Source: Tridacna crocea (Eukaryota > Mollusca > Bivalvia > Cardiida > Cardiidae). Taken from it: DNA of 64,000 nucleotides. Positions within the stretch are counted from its first letter, which is position 1. Each line of letters begins with the position of its first letter. The position numbers and the translations under genes were made by a program. The stretch spans positions 22,520,427-22,584,426 of the forward strand of contig OX031065.1 in NCBI GenBank assembly GCA_943736015.1, written 5' to 3'. Below are positions 1-9,570 of the stretch, piece by piece. Below the pieces are notes generated by a model. The model was not told where the DNA came from and searched no databases. It saw nothing but the letters and a program-made list of their open reading frames with translations.

Positions 1-1271
1 AATTCCCATTCTCCTTAAAAAAAGGTGATCCGCCACCCCCACCTAAATTACCATTTCCTACATTATCCGCCACGAGAGTATCCACATATTTTTTATTTAC
101 AGCATCACTATCAATAAAGTGGTCCTGAAAAAGTGCAATTCGGTGGTTACTTCCAATTACACCCTTTGTTACATAAGTAGGTTTCTCATCTAGTAAAACA
201 GCAACCTCATTACCATCATCATCGCTTACAATATTTGTTTTAGTAAATGGTATCGTTTCATCCACATACGTCTTTGTAGCAGCATCAGCATCCTCTTCAG
301 GTTCTTTTAAATTATTCAAAGGTTGAAAAGCCATGGTAATTGAGTCTGTTGCAGCATAACTACCATTGTCTTTTAAAAAGGGATTAGGTGAATTATAAAT
401 ATTTCTTTCTCCTAACATTTCATTCGTTCTATCCGTATATTCTGTAGCATTGTTTCCTACTCTATCAACATATTCCTTATTAGCAGCATCATGTTGTGCA
501 GTTGGTGTAGGCAAACCAAAAAGTTTTTTATTTGTCATGTTTACACCTGGAGATGAAACAAAATTTCCATTTTCATCTTTAAGCGCTTTAACATATTCAT
601 CCACATATTCTTTAATAGTATCATCCACATACTCCTTATTAGCAGCTTCACCACCTTTTACAGAATCTCTTAAACCTCCAAGTTTGTTATTTGCAACATA
701 TATTGCTCCTTTAGCTCTAAAACCACCACCCTTTTTTGGTTTAAAAGCATTTGTGCTATCCACATATTTCTTAGTTGCAGCATTTTGTACATCTTTAGGT
801 TCACCTACGTTTTCTAAAGTATAACAACTCATATCAAGATGGTTGACAGCTGTATATTTTCCTTCTTGAACTGTAAATGGAGTGACCGCTGTAACATGTC
901 TTTTAACCTCATTATACTTGGTATCTACATATACCAAATTGACGGCGTCACCATCATTTTCAGGAGAGGGAATATTTACCAGTTTATTACCATTCATATC
1001 TAAATCTTTCTTTACTACAATGTTTCCATCTTGATCCCTTTTTAAAAATCCATTTCCTTTACTTGTATCTACATAATCCTTTGTAGCAACATCTTGAGGA
1101 TTAGTTGGATAACTAACCTTAGTAAGTGTATTTCCATCCATATTTATAGAACCGGTAACTTTGGTTGTTCCATCTTTTCGTAAAAAGATTATTATTTATG
1201 TAAGCGAGTGGTACACCATCACAGCTTGTTTTATCATCAATATCTATTCTTCCAAATTTATCAACAGGCAT
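1..1271 (-). pseudogene. Fibre-like protein with YVD repeats (Polinton-like element), partial
   Basis: The minus strand is open from about 1180 to the left window edge and encodes a protein with about eight short repeats of the form A-A-x-K-x-Y-V-D (for example AATKKYVD and AANKEYVD), spaced about 30-60 residues apart. This repeat is typical of phage and Polinton-like fibre or appendage proteins, where it is thought to help trimerise; a role as a virion surface fibre is inferred. The start is the ATG at 1271-1269 (product begins MPVDKFGR), 11 bases after the protease stop. The frame changes near 1180-1190 in a short T run, so the gene is broken or carries a sequencing indel. The C-terminus lies beyond the window. 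A Gly-rich stretch lies about 15 residues before the edge. No catalytic motif is visible. Confidence 0.7.
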
Positions 1272-1281
1272 TTCTTTATTA

Positions 1282-1699
1282 CTAAAATAAAGTATTTAAA
1301 ACATTTTGAAACTCTTTACCTAAACCCAACTCTTTAAGTACGTAAAGACACAGATGCCCACAAAACACCTCCCCAGCTGGTTGTATCTGGTCACTATTGT
1401 AATGTAATGGACTTTTTAGGTACTCTCGAATTTCAATAGCGGGTTGTATACCATAACTGTCAAAGTAATTTTTAGTTTTACCGTTTTTATACCAAGCAAC
1501 CCAATGCGTACCAGAGCCGCTTGTATCATCAAGGTCTAATATACCACATTCCTTTTTTTCTACACTTTTTTGGTAAAGTGTTTCGTACCATTACTCCTCT
1601 AAAAGAAAGAATCTTTAATTTTTTTGCCGCACTTTCCAATTCGGAATTGTTTAACGGTCTATCTGGTAGTATAAGGTTTCCGACTGCAATATTTCTCAT
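1282..1699 (-). pseudogene. Adenain-like maturation cysteine protease
   Basis: This is about 139 codons, with the catalytic triad of the adenovirus/Polinton maturation protease in order: His in GTHWVAWYK, Asp in YFDSYG, and Cys in VFCGHLCLYVLK. Family members of 130-200 residues cleave capsid precursors during virion maturation, so this length is normal. The start is the ATG at 1699-1697, preceded directly by ATAATAAAA as for other genes of the element. The stop at 1284-1282 is followed at once by the fibre gene. One frame change in a run of A residues around 1550-1560 separates the N-terminal third from the catalytic part, so as assembled the gene would not be expressed. All three catalytic residues remain. 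Confidence 0.82.
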
Positions 1700-1770
1700 T
1701 TTTATTATGACGAAATATTTACTATATCATTATTATCAACCCATGAATTAAACTCATCGGAATAACCCTT

Positions 1771-2658
1771 TCACTTTACTAACGATTTATTTTTTCCATT
1801 TTTAATAACCTTTTCTATCCTATACAACTCTTGGCTAGTTTTTTGTAGCTCGGGTTCATAAAAGGTACCTTGTATCTCTTCTCCATTAAGGTCTTTTATT
1901 TTATACGTCACAGGTTCCGTACTTTTTACCTCAGAAACCGTGAAAACCTCTTCAGTCCATCTTGTAGTATATCCTTTTTCGAAAGTCTTTTTCTTTTTAG
2001 TTATCCTTACTTTATCTCCGACAGAAAACTTAGGTTTTATATCTCTTATTTCGAAACAATCGGGGTAAAGATTTCTCCAAACTTTGGTTTCATTTTCTTT
2101 TTTACTAGCATTTACCGGTGTCATCTTAATAGAAGAATGCCTCGTGTTATTATATTCTTTAACGAGGTCTTGTAACACGTTAATGTAAACGCTGGTAGAG
2201 TTAGCAGAAAAATACTTCCACATCTTTTCTTTCATTGTTCTAATCCATCTTTCAACTACGCTAGATTTTTCCTCATTCTCAGTAGAATACAATTCTATCA
2301 AGTCTTTAACATCTTTGTTATAAAACTCTTTACCTTTATCTACCCACATTTTCTCTGGTTTTCTCTTCTTAGAAATACTCTTTAATGCTGTAGCGACAGA
2401 CTTTCCCGTTTTGTCTTTTAATGGTATCAACCATCCGTATTTAGAAAAGATGTCAATAACAGCGAGAAGATATTTTACGCCCCGGTTAAATTTAGAAAAC
2501 GCCTGCATGTCTACTAAATCCACAGCCCATATCCTATCAATGCCATTTACTTCGACTCTCCTCTTCTTAAATTTTCTCTTTACGGGTTTGTGTAATTCTT
2601 CCGCTAAATTTATGAAATCTTTTTTTGATCCCCATTCTAAATCGTTTCTTTGTTCCAA
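1771..2658 (-). CDS. Polinton-type DDE integrase (rve family)
   Basis: The 295-residue frame matches the retrovirus-like integrase core of Polintons. The first Asp lies in WAVDLVDMQ, the second in MWVDKGKEFYN and the Glu in EKSSVVERW. A chromo/SH3-like C-terminal part begins near KFSVGDKVRI, about residue 205. Its job would be insertion of the linear element into host DNA. Two oddities stand out. The frame has no ATG at its upstream end; the first codon reads TTG, and upstream homology continues in another frame, so this looks like the 3' part of a longer PLA2-integrase frame. Also, the second Asp and the Glu are separated by 28 residues rather than the usual 35, which suggests a 7-codon deletion in the active-site domain. 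Activity is doubtful. Confidence 0.85.
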   Translation of the reverse strand: MEQRNDLEWGSKKDFINLAEELHKPVKRKFKKRRVEVNGIDRIWAVDLVDMQAFSKFNRGVKYLLAVIDIFSKYGWLIPLKDKTGKSVATALKSISKKRKPEKMWVDKGKEFYNKDVKDLIELYSTENEEKSSVVERWIRTMKEKMWKYFSANSTSVYINVLQDLVKEYNNTRHSSIKMTPVNASKKENETKVWRNLYPDCFEIRDIKPKFSVGDKVRITKKKKTFEKGYTTRWTEEVFTVSEVKSTEPVTYKIKDLNGEEIQGTFYEPELQKTSQELYRIEKVIKNGKNKSLVK

Positions 2659-3101
2659 TTAAGCTAGAAACAATTCCTCTTTCCATTTTCTCTCTTAAAG
2701 TAGGGTTGTAAATACCTTCTAACTCTGTTAACATATTTTTATCACATACAGCATTTCTTGTAGCTTTATCATCGTTATGAAGATGACATACGTCATGATG
2801 ATAAGCGGCTTTATCTACTCTATTGATAGGTTTGCTCCATTTTTTGAGCTAAATCCGGGTTTAACCTTTTTTTAAGGTTAGTGCCGGGCCCCGTAAAATT
2901 GTGACCAGGGAGATGCATCTCAAAAGGCATATTGTTAATCATTTTGTTTAAAATTGACCCACCCTCCTGCGCCTTAATAAATTGAGTTTTAGTTGTTCCA
3001 CAAACCGAGCATTTTCCTCGTTTCATATTTCTTCCATTCTTACTAACAGTATATTCTATGTTATTCGTATCAGTAACTTTTTTACATTTAACGTAATACA
3101 T
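2640..3101 (-). pseudogene. Zinc-ribbon (DUF5679-like) plus phospholipase A2-like protein
   Basis: The N-terminus (MYYVKCKKVTDT) has CxxC pairs, YVKCKK and CSVCGT, as in DUF5679 zinc ribbons. It is followed by LPGHNFTGPGT, which resembles the calcium-binding YxGPG loop of parvovirus-type phospholipase A2. After a frame change near 2835 the strand continues with AAYHHDVCH, the His-Asp catalytic motif of the same fold. Such PLA2 domains in parvovirus VP1 and some Polintons are linked to membrane breach during entry. The frame then runs to about 2640, where homology passes into the integrase frame, again out of register in an A run. I infer that the ancestral gene was one PLA2-integrase frame, or two closely overlapping genes. 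The start at 3101 is only 34 bases from the divergent ATPase start. Confidence 0.7.
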
Positions 3102-3135
3102 CTTTTGATATAATAATTAAAAAGTTATATAAAAA
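3102..3135. promoter_or_regulatory. Divergent 34-bp intergenic promoter region
   Basis: Only 34 bases separate the divergent start codons at 3101 (minus) and 3136 (plus). On the plus side TATATAAAAA abuts the ATG. On the minus side TTATTATATCAAAAG abuts its ATG. Any promoters for both gene blocks must fit here or overlap the coding regions. Confidence 0.55.
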
Positions 3136-3911
3136 ATGGATGCAATTGATTGATCATGGAACGAAGTAGTATCAAAAAGATTTAATAACCCTCTTTTACC
3201 AAAGAGTATTAGAGGGTTAATCGTAGGTAAATCAGGATGTGGTAAAACCACCCTTTTACTTAACCTCGTGCTTAGACCGGATTGGCTGGACTACAACGAT
3301 TTCTTCGTTTTCGGGAAAAGTCTTTTTCAACCGGAATATCGCATACTTAAAAAAGCCATTGAAGAAAAACTACCAAAAGAAGATATTTTAAGGTTGTTTA
3401 ATATGCGAGATGAAATACAGGATTCAAATTTTCCACCAAAAGCTTTGGTTGAAGAATGGGTAAAAACGTTAAAAAATAAATCGGATATAAAGTGTAGTTT
3501 TTTGAAATAGCAGACGATGTACCTGACCCACGAGATTTAAACTCAGAAAACAAAAATTTAATGATTTTTGACGATTTACTTTTAGAAAAACAAAATATGT
3601 GTGAGTGCTACTACATTCGTAGAAGGCATAGTAATGTTGACTGCTTTTATCTTTCACAAAACTATTTTAGATTACCGAGACAAACTATTAGAGAAAACGC
3701 AAATTTTATCTGTCTTTTCAAACAAGACCTAAAAAACATTAATTATATTTATAACGATCATGTAAGTGAAGATATGTCTAAGGAGGAGTTTAGAAAATTT
3801 TGTCATAAGTGTTGGGAAAAACCAAATGGTTTCATTATTATTGATTTAACGAGTAAAAAACATGATGGGAAGTACAGAAACGGCTTTGATTACTTTTACA
3901 TACCGAGTTAA
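3136..3911 (+). pseudogene. A32/FtsK-HerA-like packaging ATPase, copy 1
   Basis: A Walker A motif GKSGCGKTT is encoded at about 3228-3254 and a Walker B motif LMIFDDLL near 3560. After these comes a conserved block around FYLSQNYFRLPRQ, typical of A32-like DNA-packaging ATPases of Polintons and large DNA viruses. The protein would pump the genome into the capsid. The ATG at 3136 sits directly after TATATAAAAA. Two lesions are visible: an in-frame TGA at codon 6 (3151-3153) and a frame change in a T run around 3495-3500. The apparent length of about 258 codons is normal. The stretch from about 3455 to the end is repeated at 9085-9540. Confidence 0.85.
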
Positions 3912-3927
3912 AAATATATTTTTACTG

Positions 3928-3938
3928 TATAAAAAATG
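3928..3938 (+). promoter_or_regulatory. TATA-ATG start motif, penton-like gene copy 1
   Basis: TATAAAAAATG overlaps the start codon. It is one of a series of such motifs in this element. Confidence 0.5.
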
Positions 3939-4704
3939 GAAGAGCTTTTAAAACAAATTGTAAAAAATACAGAACCTAAAACGTCATTTCAAATTATAGT
4001 AAGTGACAACAAAACACGCATTAAAACTGGGTATAACCCACCTCTTCAACTGGAAAAGGATAAAAAATATGAAATAGCTCTGGTAGACCTTGAAACTTAC
4101 TACTCTTTCCAAACATTGATGCAACAAACAACATCTTCATGTATTCTCCGGATAATGGTGCTTCATGGAATAAAGTTGAAATACCAGAAGGAAGTTATGA
4201 AATCCCTAACATTAATGATAACATTCAGCAGGAAATGAGAAAAAACGGCCACTATGATGAAGTAAATGAAAAATATTATATCAATATTTCTGCAAACACT
4301 AATACCCTTAGGTCAGTTATTGATAAAGAAGATGGATACCAAGTAGATTTTAATCATCCAAACTCCATTTCTAAGGTATTAGGATTTACTCACTCAAAAT
4401 ATACGCAAGGATTTCATGAGTCAGAGAATGCTGTAAATATTCTAAATATAAACAGCATATTCATAAACATTGATATCATCTCAGGAAGTTATGTTAACGG
4501 TTCAACGCAAAATACGATTTACTCTTTTTTCCCAGATGTATCTCCCGGATATAAAATTGTTGGAACCCCTCGAAACCTTGTATACTACCTATTACAGTGT
4601 ATGAAATACACAACGCGACGCTTGAAATTACAGACCAAAATGGAACTTTACTGATTCTTAGAGAGGAACCTTTAACAATTAGATTTCATATTAGAGAAGT
4701 GTAA
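3936..4704 (+). pseudogene. Penton-like minor capsid protein, copy 1
   Basis: This is the same protein as the 256-residue copy at 9571-10341, but broken by two one-base losses: near 4110, where copy 2 has one more T in TTTTCC, and near 4583, where copy 2 has one more C. The family is the conserved second capsid gene found next to the packaging ATPase in Polintons. A single jelly-roll penton role is inferred from position and size. The motif-linked ATG at 3936 is intact here, whereas copy 2 has lost it. Confidence 0.65.
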
Positions 4705-4719
4705 TAAAAAGATATTAGA

Positions 4720-4732
4720 TATATAAAAAATG
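4720..4732 (+). promoter_or_regulatory. TATA-ATG start motif, core-like gene copy 1
   Basis: TATATAAAAAATG ends in the start codon at 4730. The next gene upstream ends at 4704, so little room exists for a conventional promoter and leader. Confidence 0.5.
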
Positions 4733-5281
4733 ACAAGTTATAAGAATATTGTAAAAGTTAATATATCAGAAGGGCAAAAGCAAAAGCTTCAACATGCTGT
4801 TAAAGCTGGATGCCCAGTAAGTATTCGTTTAGGTCATGAGGATTTAAAAGGTAATGATATTATAGGATTAACTGATTCACAGGTAAAGAAAATGGCTAAA
4901 GCCTATGAAAATGGTAAAGGCATAACGATTAGAATGAGCGCCAAACAGCTTAAACATAACATAAAGATAGAGGGCGGTTTTCTCGGTATGTTGGCTGGGT
5001 TGGCTGCTAGAGCTTTACCGATGGTGGCTGGGTTGGCTTCAAAAGCGTTACCAGCTTTAGGTCTTGGGGCTCTTTCTGGATTAGGTTCATTTGGAGTGAA
5101 TAAAGCACTAGGATCAGGTCTTTACCTTAAAAAAGGAGGTTGCGTTTGTAAAGTAGAAACTGATGGAAAGGGAGTTTACCTAAGCCCAATGAGGGGTAAA
5201 GGGTTAGAGTCTGTTGGTGATGGTTTGTATTTAAAGCAAGGAGGAAAGTTTTATGATGGAAAAGGATTTCTTTTGCCCTAA
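4730..5281 (+). CDS. Hydrophobic core/pVI-pX-like virion protein, copy 1
   Basis: This is an intact 183-residue frame. The N-terminal half is basic and helical and contains GITIRMSAKQLKHN. The middle (about residues 82-122) is a long Gly/Ala/Leu-rich hydrophobic stretch suited to a membrane-active or membrane-inserted segment. The C-terminus is Gly-rich with repeats of the form GxGLYLK-GG. Proteins with this layout sit in adintovirus and Polinton capsid blocks and have been compared with adenovirus pX/pVI; that role is inferred, not shown. It is one of the few undamaged genes. Copy 2 at 10367 differs by only a few residues, for example I to M near residue 79 and F to L near the end. Confidence 0.6.
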   Translation: MTSYKNIVKVNISEGQKQKLQHAVKAGCPVSIRLGHEDLKGNDIIGLTDSQVKKMAKAYENGKGITIRMSAKQLKHNIKIEGGFLGMLAGLAARALPMVAGLASKALPALGLGALSGLGSFGVNKALGSGLYLKKGGCVCKVETDGKGVYLSPMRGKGLESVGDGLYLKQGGKFYDGKGFLLP

Positions 5282-5346
5282 TAGTCCATTTGCTAATATA
5301 CCTATCTTAGGGGCTATATTGTAATGTTATAAATATTATTACTATT

Positions 5347-5358
5347 TATATAAAAATG
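5347..5358 (+). promoter_or_regulatory. TATA-ATG start motif, dUTPase-fold gene copy 1
   Basis: TATATAAAAATG ends in the start codon at 5356. The 65 upstream bases to the previous gene are AT-rich and non-coding. Confidence 0.5.
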
Positions 5359-5754
5359 AAAATCCATAAACTCGATGTTACGAAAGGAAATATCATTCAA
5401 CCAAAAACAATCCACTGGATACCATTACAAGGCTTAAAATATCCACCTCGAAAAGTAAATACGGTAACCTGGGAAATTTTTTGTCAAGAAAAGCTTACAC
5501 TAGCACCTAAAGAAGTGAAACATATACTCTTAGGGTTTGGTTTTATGATGACTAAAGGAGTTGTTTTAACCTCATTACCATACTATCTAAAAATGAAGTG
5601 GTGTAGTTTGCAAAATGAGGTTAACCTCCAAAATGTTGAAAATATAATAATTACTATTACAAACAATTCTAGCAAAAGTGTAACAATTGAGAAAAACGAG
5701 CTCTCGTTTACTATTCATTTTAAAAAATATAATTCTAATAAAAAATGGAGATGA
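5356..5754 (+). CDS. dUTPase-fold-like protein without catalytic motifs, copy 1
   Basis: This 132-residue frame has the strand order of a trimeric dUTPase: an N-terminal strand segment, then LTLAPKEVKHILLGFGF (like the family's LxPxxxxxxxTGxxxxxP strand pair), then IIITITNNSSKSVTIEKNE followed by LSFTIHF (like the family's V-x-L-x-N-x-x-x-x-x-x-I-x-x-G-x-R-I-A-Q). The Ser-Gly motif 2 and the catalytic Asp of motif 3 are not present, so it should be a structural relative rather than an enzyme. Such exaptation is known for adenovirus E4 ORF1. The fold call is my inference from pattern only. The last ten bases overlap the start of the next gene. Copy 2 at 10993 encodes an identical protein. Confidence 0.45.
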   Translation: MKIHKLDVTKGNIIQPKTIHWIPLQGLKYPPRKVNTVTWEIFCQEKLTLAPKEVKHILLGFGFMMTKGVVLTSLPYYLKMKWCSLQNEVNLQNVENIIITITNNSSKSVTIEKNELSFTIHFKKYNSNKKWR

Positions 5755-6013
5755 AAGAAACTATATACCCTAAATTACCAACTGCTCCTCCTGTTGATGA
5801 GGGGCAAGGATATAGACTGCAGAAAATTAATGAAATTCAGAAATTTCTAGAAGAAGAAAAATCCAAAAGAGAAGCCTTAAGTAAAAAGTATTTTAGAGCT
5901 GCGAGAATAGTAGACAATATAGATACGGTTTTAATTACGGTTTCCATGATTTCAGGAGCAGGTGGGATAGGTTAACTATCAACAGTAGTCGCGATACCTG
6001 CAGTGATACCATT
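5745..6013 (+). pseudogene. Membrane/coiled-coil protein, copy 1, truncated
   Basis: It starts MEMKETIYPKLPTAPPVDEG, a Pro-rich leader, followed by a charged helix and a hydrophobic segment VLITVSMISGAGG. A TAA at 5973-5975 stops the frame at codon 77, but coding similarity continues after it for about 38 bases and then ends abruptly at about 6013, where repeat R begins. The same TAA is present in copy 2, so it predates the duplication. Family function is unknown; a small membrane-associated virion protein is a reasonable guess. Confidence 0.6.
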
Positions 6014-6297
6014 AATTGAATTGTAGGTGGGTTCATCCATGTATGGTTGTTAGTCCCACATAGTTAGGTATATAATATACAGACCATAATTTTGAGGAGT
6101 ATATTATATACAGTTTTATAGGGTTAATTGGTTAGCCAGTTAACCATTCAACTTATAAGGGGCAGGGGGTTAGTCAGTTAATCAATCAACTCACTAGCCA
6201 TTTAGGCAAGTCACTCAGTCACTCATTCACTCACACACTCACTGACACATCAAATTGGTAAAGGGACTTGGGGGCGCAAAAAGGGCGCAAAAGGACA

Positions 6298-6420
6298 CAT
6301 TGATGCGTTGATAAAGCGAGTGTCTCAGTTAATGGAGAAAGTTGGCAAGGGGTTTTGGGGATGCAATTGAGGCGATTGGGGGGGCGCATTGATGCGCTGA
6401 TAAAGCGAGTGTCTCAGTTT
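6298..6420. repeat. Short direct repeat inside R1
   Basis: CATTGATGCG(T/C)TGATAAAGCG followed by AGTGTCTCAGTT occurs twice, at about 6298-6330 and 6387-6419, about 89 bases apart. The same pair occurs in R2 near 18599 and 18687. Confidence 0.6.
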
Positions 6421-6635
6421 CAGCATTTTTCATACTACTATTGATTGCTTTGAAGACCCCTAAAACATGAAACGCTTTTTCTATCCATCGTAATCTGCAC
6501 AATCTTGCAGCTTTCAGGGGCAGCATTTGGCATAAAAGATTCAAGAATGAGTATAGCTTCATAAAATGTGGTTGAAATGGTTTAAAAACTGGCTGAAAAC
6601 TGCCTGTAAACGATTATACATGAATCATTAGATAT

Positions 6636-6864
6636 TCAACCCATTACCACCGAGTCCCTGCTTTTGACGATCCTGAGAAAGAAGTCTTCAGAAAACATTG
6701 TTGGAAAATGCGAAAATGCTGGTAACCAGCATTTTCTCCTTTTCCCACAATGTTTTCTACACTTCTCAAAACATATTTCAAATCTTTAGTCACTTTTATT
6801 TTGCTGTCTGCAAATGATTTCAATTTGGACTGGTCTAAAGTTTTGTCGTTTGGTAAAGAGTTAA
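6636..6864. mobile_element. TTAA hairpin MITE, family A (in R1)
   Basis: The ends read TCAA-CCCATTACC and GGTAAAGAG-TTAA, with a central palindrome built on GAAAATGCTGGTAACCAGC. The length is 229 bp. The TTAA target and CCC/GGG tips fit a piggyBac-type non-autonomous element. Confidence 0.7.
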
Positions 6865-7040
6865 ACCAAGACCATTCAAATTCTTTCGGTTGCAGGTAAT
6901 CCAATTTAGATATTTTCGATTGCCAAGCATAAAATTGGAGAAAATTCGATCCTAGATACTTCACTATGAGAGCAAACAGTATAGATTCAGGATACAGGTC
7001 GTCTTTGCAAGCCAAAAATACTAACTCCACTTTGTTAGTT

Positions 7041-7519
7041 ACGTACCCTTGGCCGCTCGCCTCTTTAAAAATCGAAACTCCTGCCTCGCCACCTATCGAA
7101 TTTCATGAGTTGCTTAACCTTTGCTGATGTTTCTCTGACCAATTAAAATGCTCATAATAAAATTTGTTAGGCTACGCATCAGATATGGGTGCGCTTTCAG
7201 ATTCATCACATCAAAAACAAGACGAAGAGACAAACGATGATTTGCAATCATCTGGCTGTGGAACCCGGCTTAATATTTCACATAATTGATCCTGAACTAT
7301 GAAAAAAATCATTAAATACGGATCGTCTACTCTTTTTTGGCAAATTTTCGTCAAAAACACGACTTTCGTTTTTGACGGGCGCCGCCATTATTGTTTTCGG
7401 TTTTGGGAAAGATTTCTTGTTACGGATGGTTTGATTGGACGCGATGGGTTTTGATCGCATCCAATGAAATGGCGAATCGGCAGCTTTGATTGTTAAAGAG
7501 GCGAGCCGCCAAAGGTACT
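7041..7519. mobile_element. MITE with 25-bp terminal inverted repeats (in R1)
   Basis: Inverted ends GTACCCTTGGCCGCTCGCC at 7043 and its near-complement at about 7497-7517 enclose about 430 bp without a credible gene. The matching copy in R2 spans 19341-19811. Confidence 0.55.
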
Positions 7520-8468
7520 ACCTTAGTATCCTTGGCATGAGAAGATGGATACAGGCGGTATATGCCCAAGATGAGAAGCCATTTTCTGTGTAGACAGAAG
7601 TTAGTCTTGATCTGTCTCGTTCGGAAAAGGTCTTTGTTTTAACCTTTTCGCTCGAAGAAAGTTTATCCTTTACAAGATAATAGATTTAGGCCCTTCCAAA
7701 GTTAGACCAATTGCAGAAAGCAATTAGAGTTATATCAAAAATTGGGATTTACTTTTGGTCTTTTGTACGGAAAGGAGAAAAGGTAGGTTTGAGGATATAA
7801 CTTTGAAGAATGAAAATAGGACATAAATAATACTCACATGTCAGGGCTGATTGATAAGTTGTGAGCGTCATATGCCACGTTTTGCATTATTTTTCAGCAT
7901 AATCTCCTTCAGTATCTACACACTTTAAGGTCTCAAAGTCACAGTGTTTTTCTTGACTGTCTTTCACTGAATATTTGAAGTCATCTGACCGAAAGAGGAT
8001 ACCGGAAATGACTTTTTTTTCAATTTTCGGAACAGATTAAGTCTAATGGATCATGTAAATAAAGCCGATTTAAGATCAATTCAAAACCACAATCGTTAGC
8101 AGCAGTAATGGCAATGACAAACTTGTGGAAAAGAATATTGTGTTGGTGTATCAAAAGACTTAAACTAAGCTTCTGGCGCGTAGGTTTATTATATTGTGTT
8201 AACTGTTATTCTAAAAAGTAATGCATGTATAGTTAGTGTCATTGATTGTTTGTCCCTTCTGCAGATAACTTATCCCTAGAACACCAAAAACATTCGAGAA
8301 GACCGAAGCCATTATCTGTCCAGTCGATGGTGAACGAGGGTGTTTTCCATTCTTATTTCTTTGACATGATATCCCCCATAGAAAAACACTTTTTTAGCTA
8401 CAAAATATAAAAAGGTGTTTTGCATGTACATACAGCCTTTTTGTTATTAGTCACAATGAAATTATACA

Positions 8469-8675
8469 TTAACCCATTACCAAACGACAAAATCTTAGGT
8501 TTGTGAAAATTGAAAGGAATTGCAGATGACAAAATAAAAGTGATTGAAAATTTGAAATTTGTTTTGTGAAGGGTAGAAAACATTATTACCAGCATTTTCT
8601 CCTTTTCCCACAATGTTTTCTAAAGGCTTCCTTCTCAGGGTCGTCAAAAGTAGGGATTGTGTGGTAATGGGTTAA
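8469..8675. mobile_element. TTAA hairpin MITE, family A, hairpin half deleted
   Basis: TTAACCCATTACC and GGTAATGGGTTAA flank the copy. One arm of the central hairpin is missing near 8585, while the homologous copy in R2 (20780-21010) keeps both arms. Confidence 0.7.
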
Positions 8676-9084
8676 GCCCCCTTATTCCATGTGATAAAAG
8701 TTCATTTCATATAAACCATGATTATCTGTGGCTTATGATAGACAATTTAAACGTGAGGTTTCGTAAAGTTCTGTCTAGTTGTTAAAGAGATATTGGTCCA
8801 TAATGGAAATATACATCAAAGCCTATGTGTCCATGACACGGCATGAATAAAAAAAAAAAAGGTGCAGTTGTATCAAATATCATAAATTTTCGTCGAGGAT
8901 CTATTCCAACGGACCTACAGACCGACAGGCTGACCAACGGACATACTGACAGACGATAGGACATTTCAAAAACTGTATCTTTTAGCCTTCGACAAGGGAT
9001 AGGAAAACTGTGTGTTATTGGTAAAAGCTTTAGCAATATGAACCCAAACTTATAGTGGTTTCTGCATTGCATATAAGTGAAAAA

Positions 9085-9540
9085 TGGGTAAAAACGTTAA
9101 AAAATAAATCGGATATAAAGTGTAGTTTTTTGAAATAGAAGACGATGTACCTGACCCACGAGATTTAAACTCAGAAAACAAAAATTTAATGATTTTTGAC
9201 GATTTACTTTTAGAAAAACAAAATATGTGTGAGTGCTACGACATTCGTGGAAGGCATAGTAATGTTGACTGCTTTTATCTTTCACAAAACTATTTTAGAT
9301 TACCGAGACAAACTATTAGAGAAAACGCAAATTTTATCTGTCTTTTCAAACAAGACCTAAAAAAACATTAATTATATTTATAACGATCATGTAAGTGAAG
9401 ATATGTCTAAGGAGGAGTTTAGAAAATTTTGTCATAAGTGTAGGGAAAAACCAAATTGTTTCATTATTATTGATTTAACGAGTAAAAAACATGATGAGAA
9501 GTACAGAAACGGCTTTGATTACTTTTACATACCGAGTTAA
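9085..9540 (+). pseudogene. Packaging ATPase, copy 2, C-terminal fragment
   Basis: The fragment begins abruptly at the equivalent of position 3455 of copy 1, directly after repeat R, and so lacks Walker A. Walker B (LMIFDDLL) and the SQNYFRLPRQ block are present. The frame changes in T and A runs near 9133 and 9360. The stop at 9538-9540 matches copy 1. Without the P-loop it cannot be functional. Confidence 0.8.
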
Positions 9541-9570
9541 AATTATATTAATTTTTTTACTATATAAAAA

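Larger units (their letters stand above)
6014..9084. repeat. Repeat R, copy 1 (3.07 kb)
   Basis: About 3.07 kb that is nearly identical to 18316-21394. It begins near ATTGAATTGTAGGTGGG and ends near GCATTGCATATAAGTG. No conserved gene is visible; the frames inside are short and not protein-like. It contains nested elements listed separately. Copy 1 lacks about 27 bases present in copy 2 near 20610-20636 and has lost one arm of a MITE hairpin near 8585. Its left joint interrupts the membrane-protein gene and its right joint enters the middle of a packaging ATPase gene. Confidence 0.85.

Noticed and set aside
450-824. 124-residue plus-strand frame
   Set aside because: Antisense shadow of the YVD-repeat fibre-like gene on the minus strand, which is the repeat-bearing, family-like reading.
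1870-2662. Plus-strand frames opposite the integrase
   Set aside because: Shadows of the minus-strand integrase with Phe/Ser-rich composition.
6329-9072. Several short frames inside repeat R (for example minus 6644-7030 and 8782-9072)
   Set aside because: They cross MITE hairpins and inverted repeats, have no family pattern and are duplicated with the repeat; not genes.
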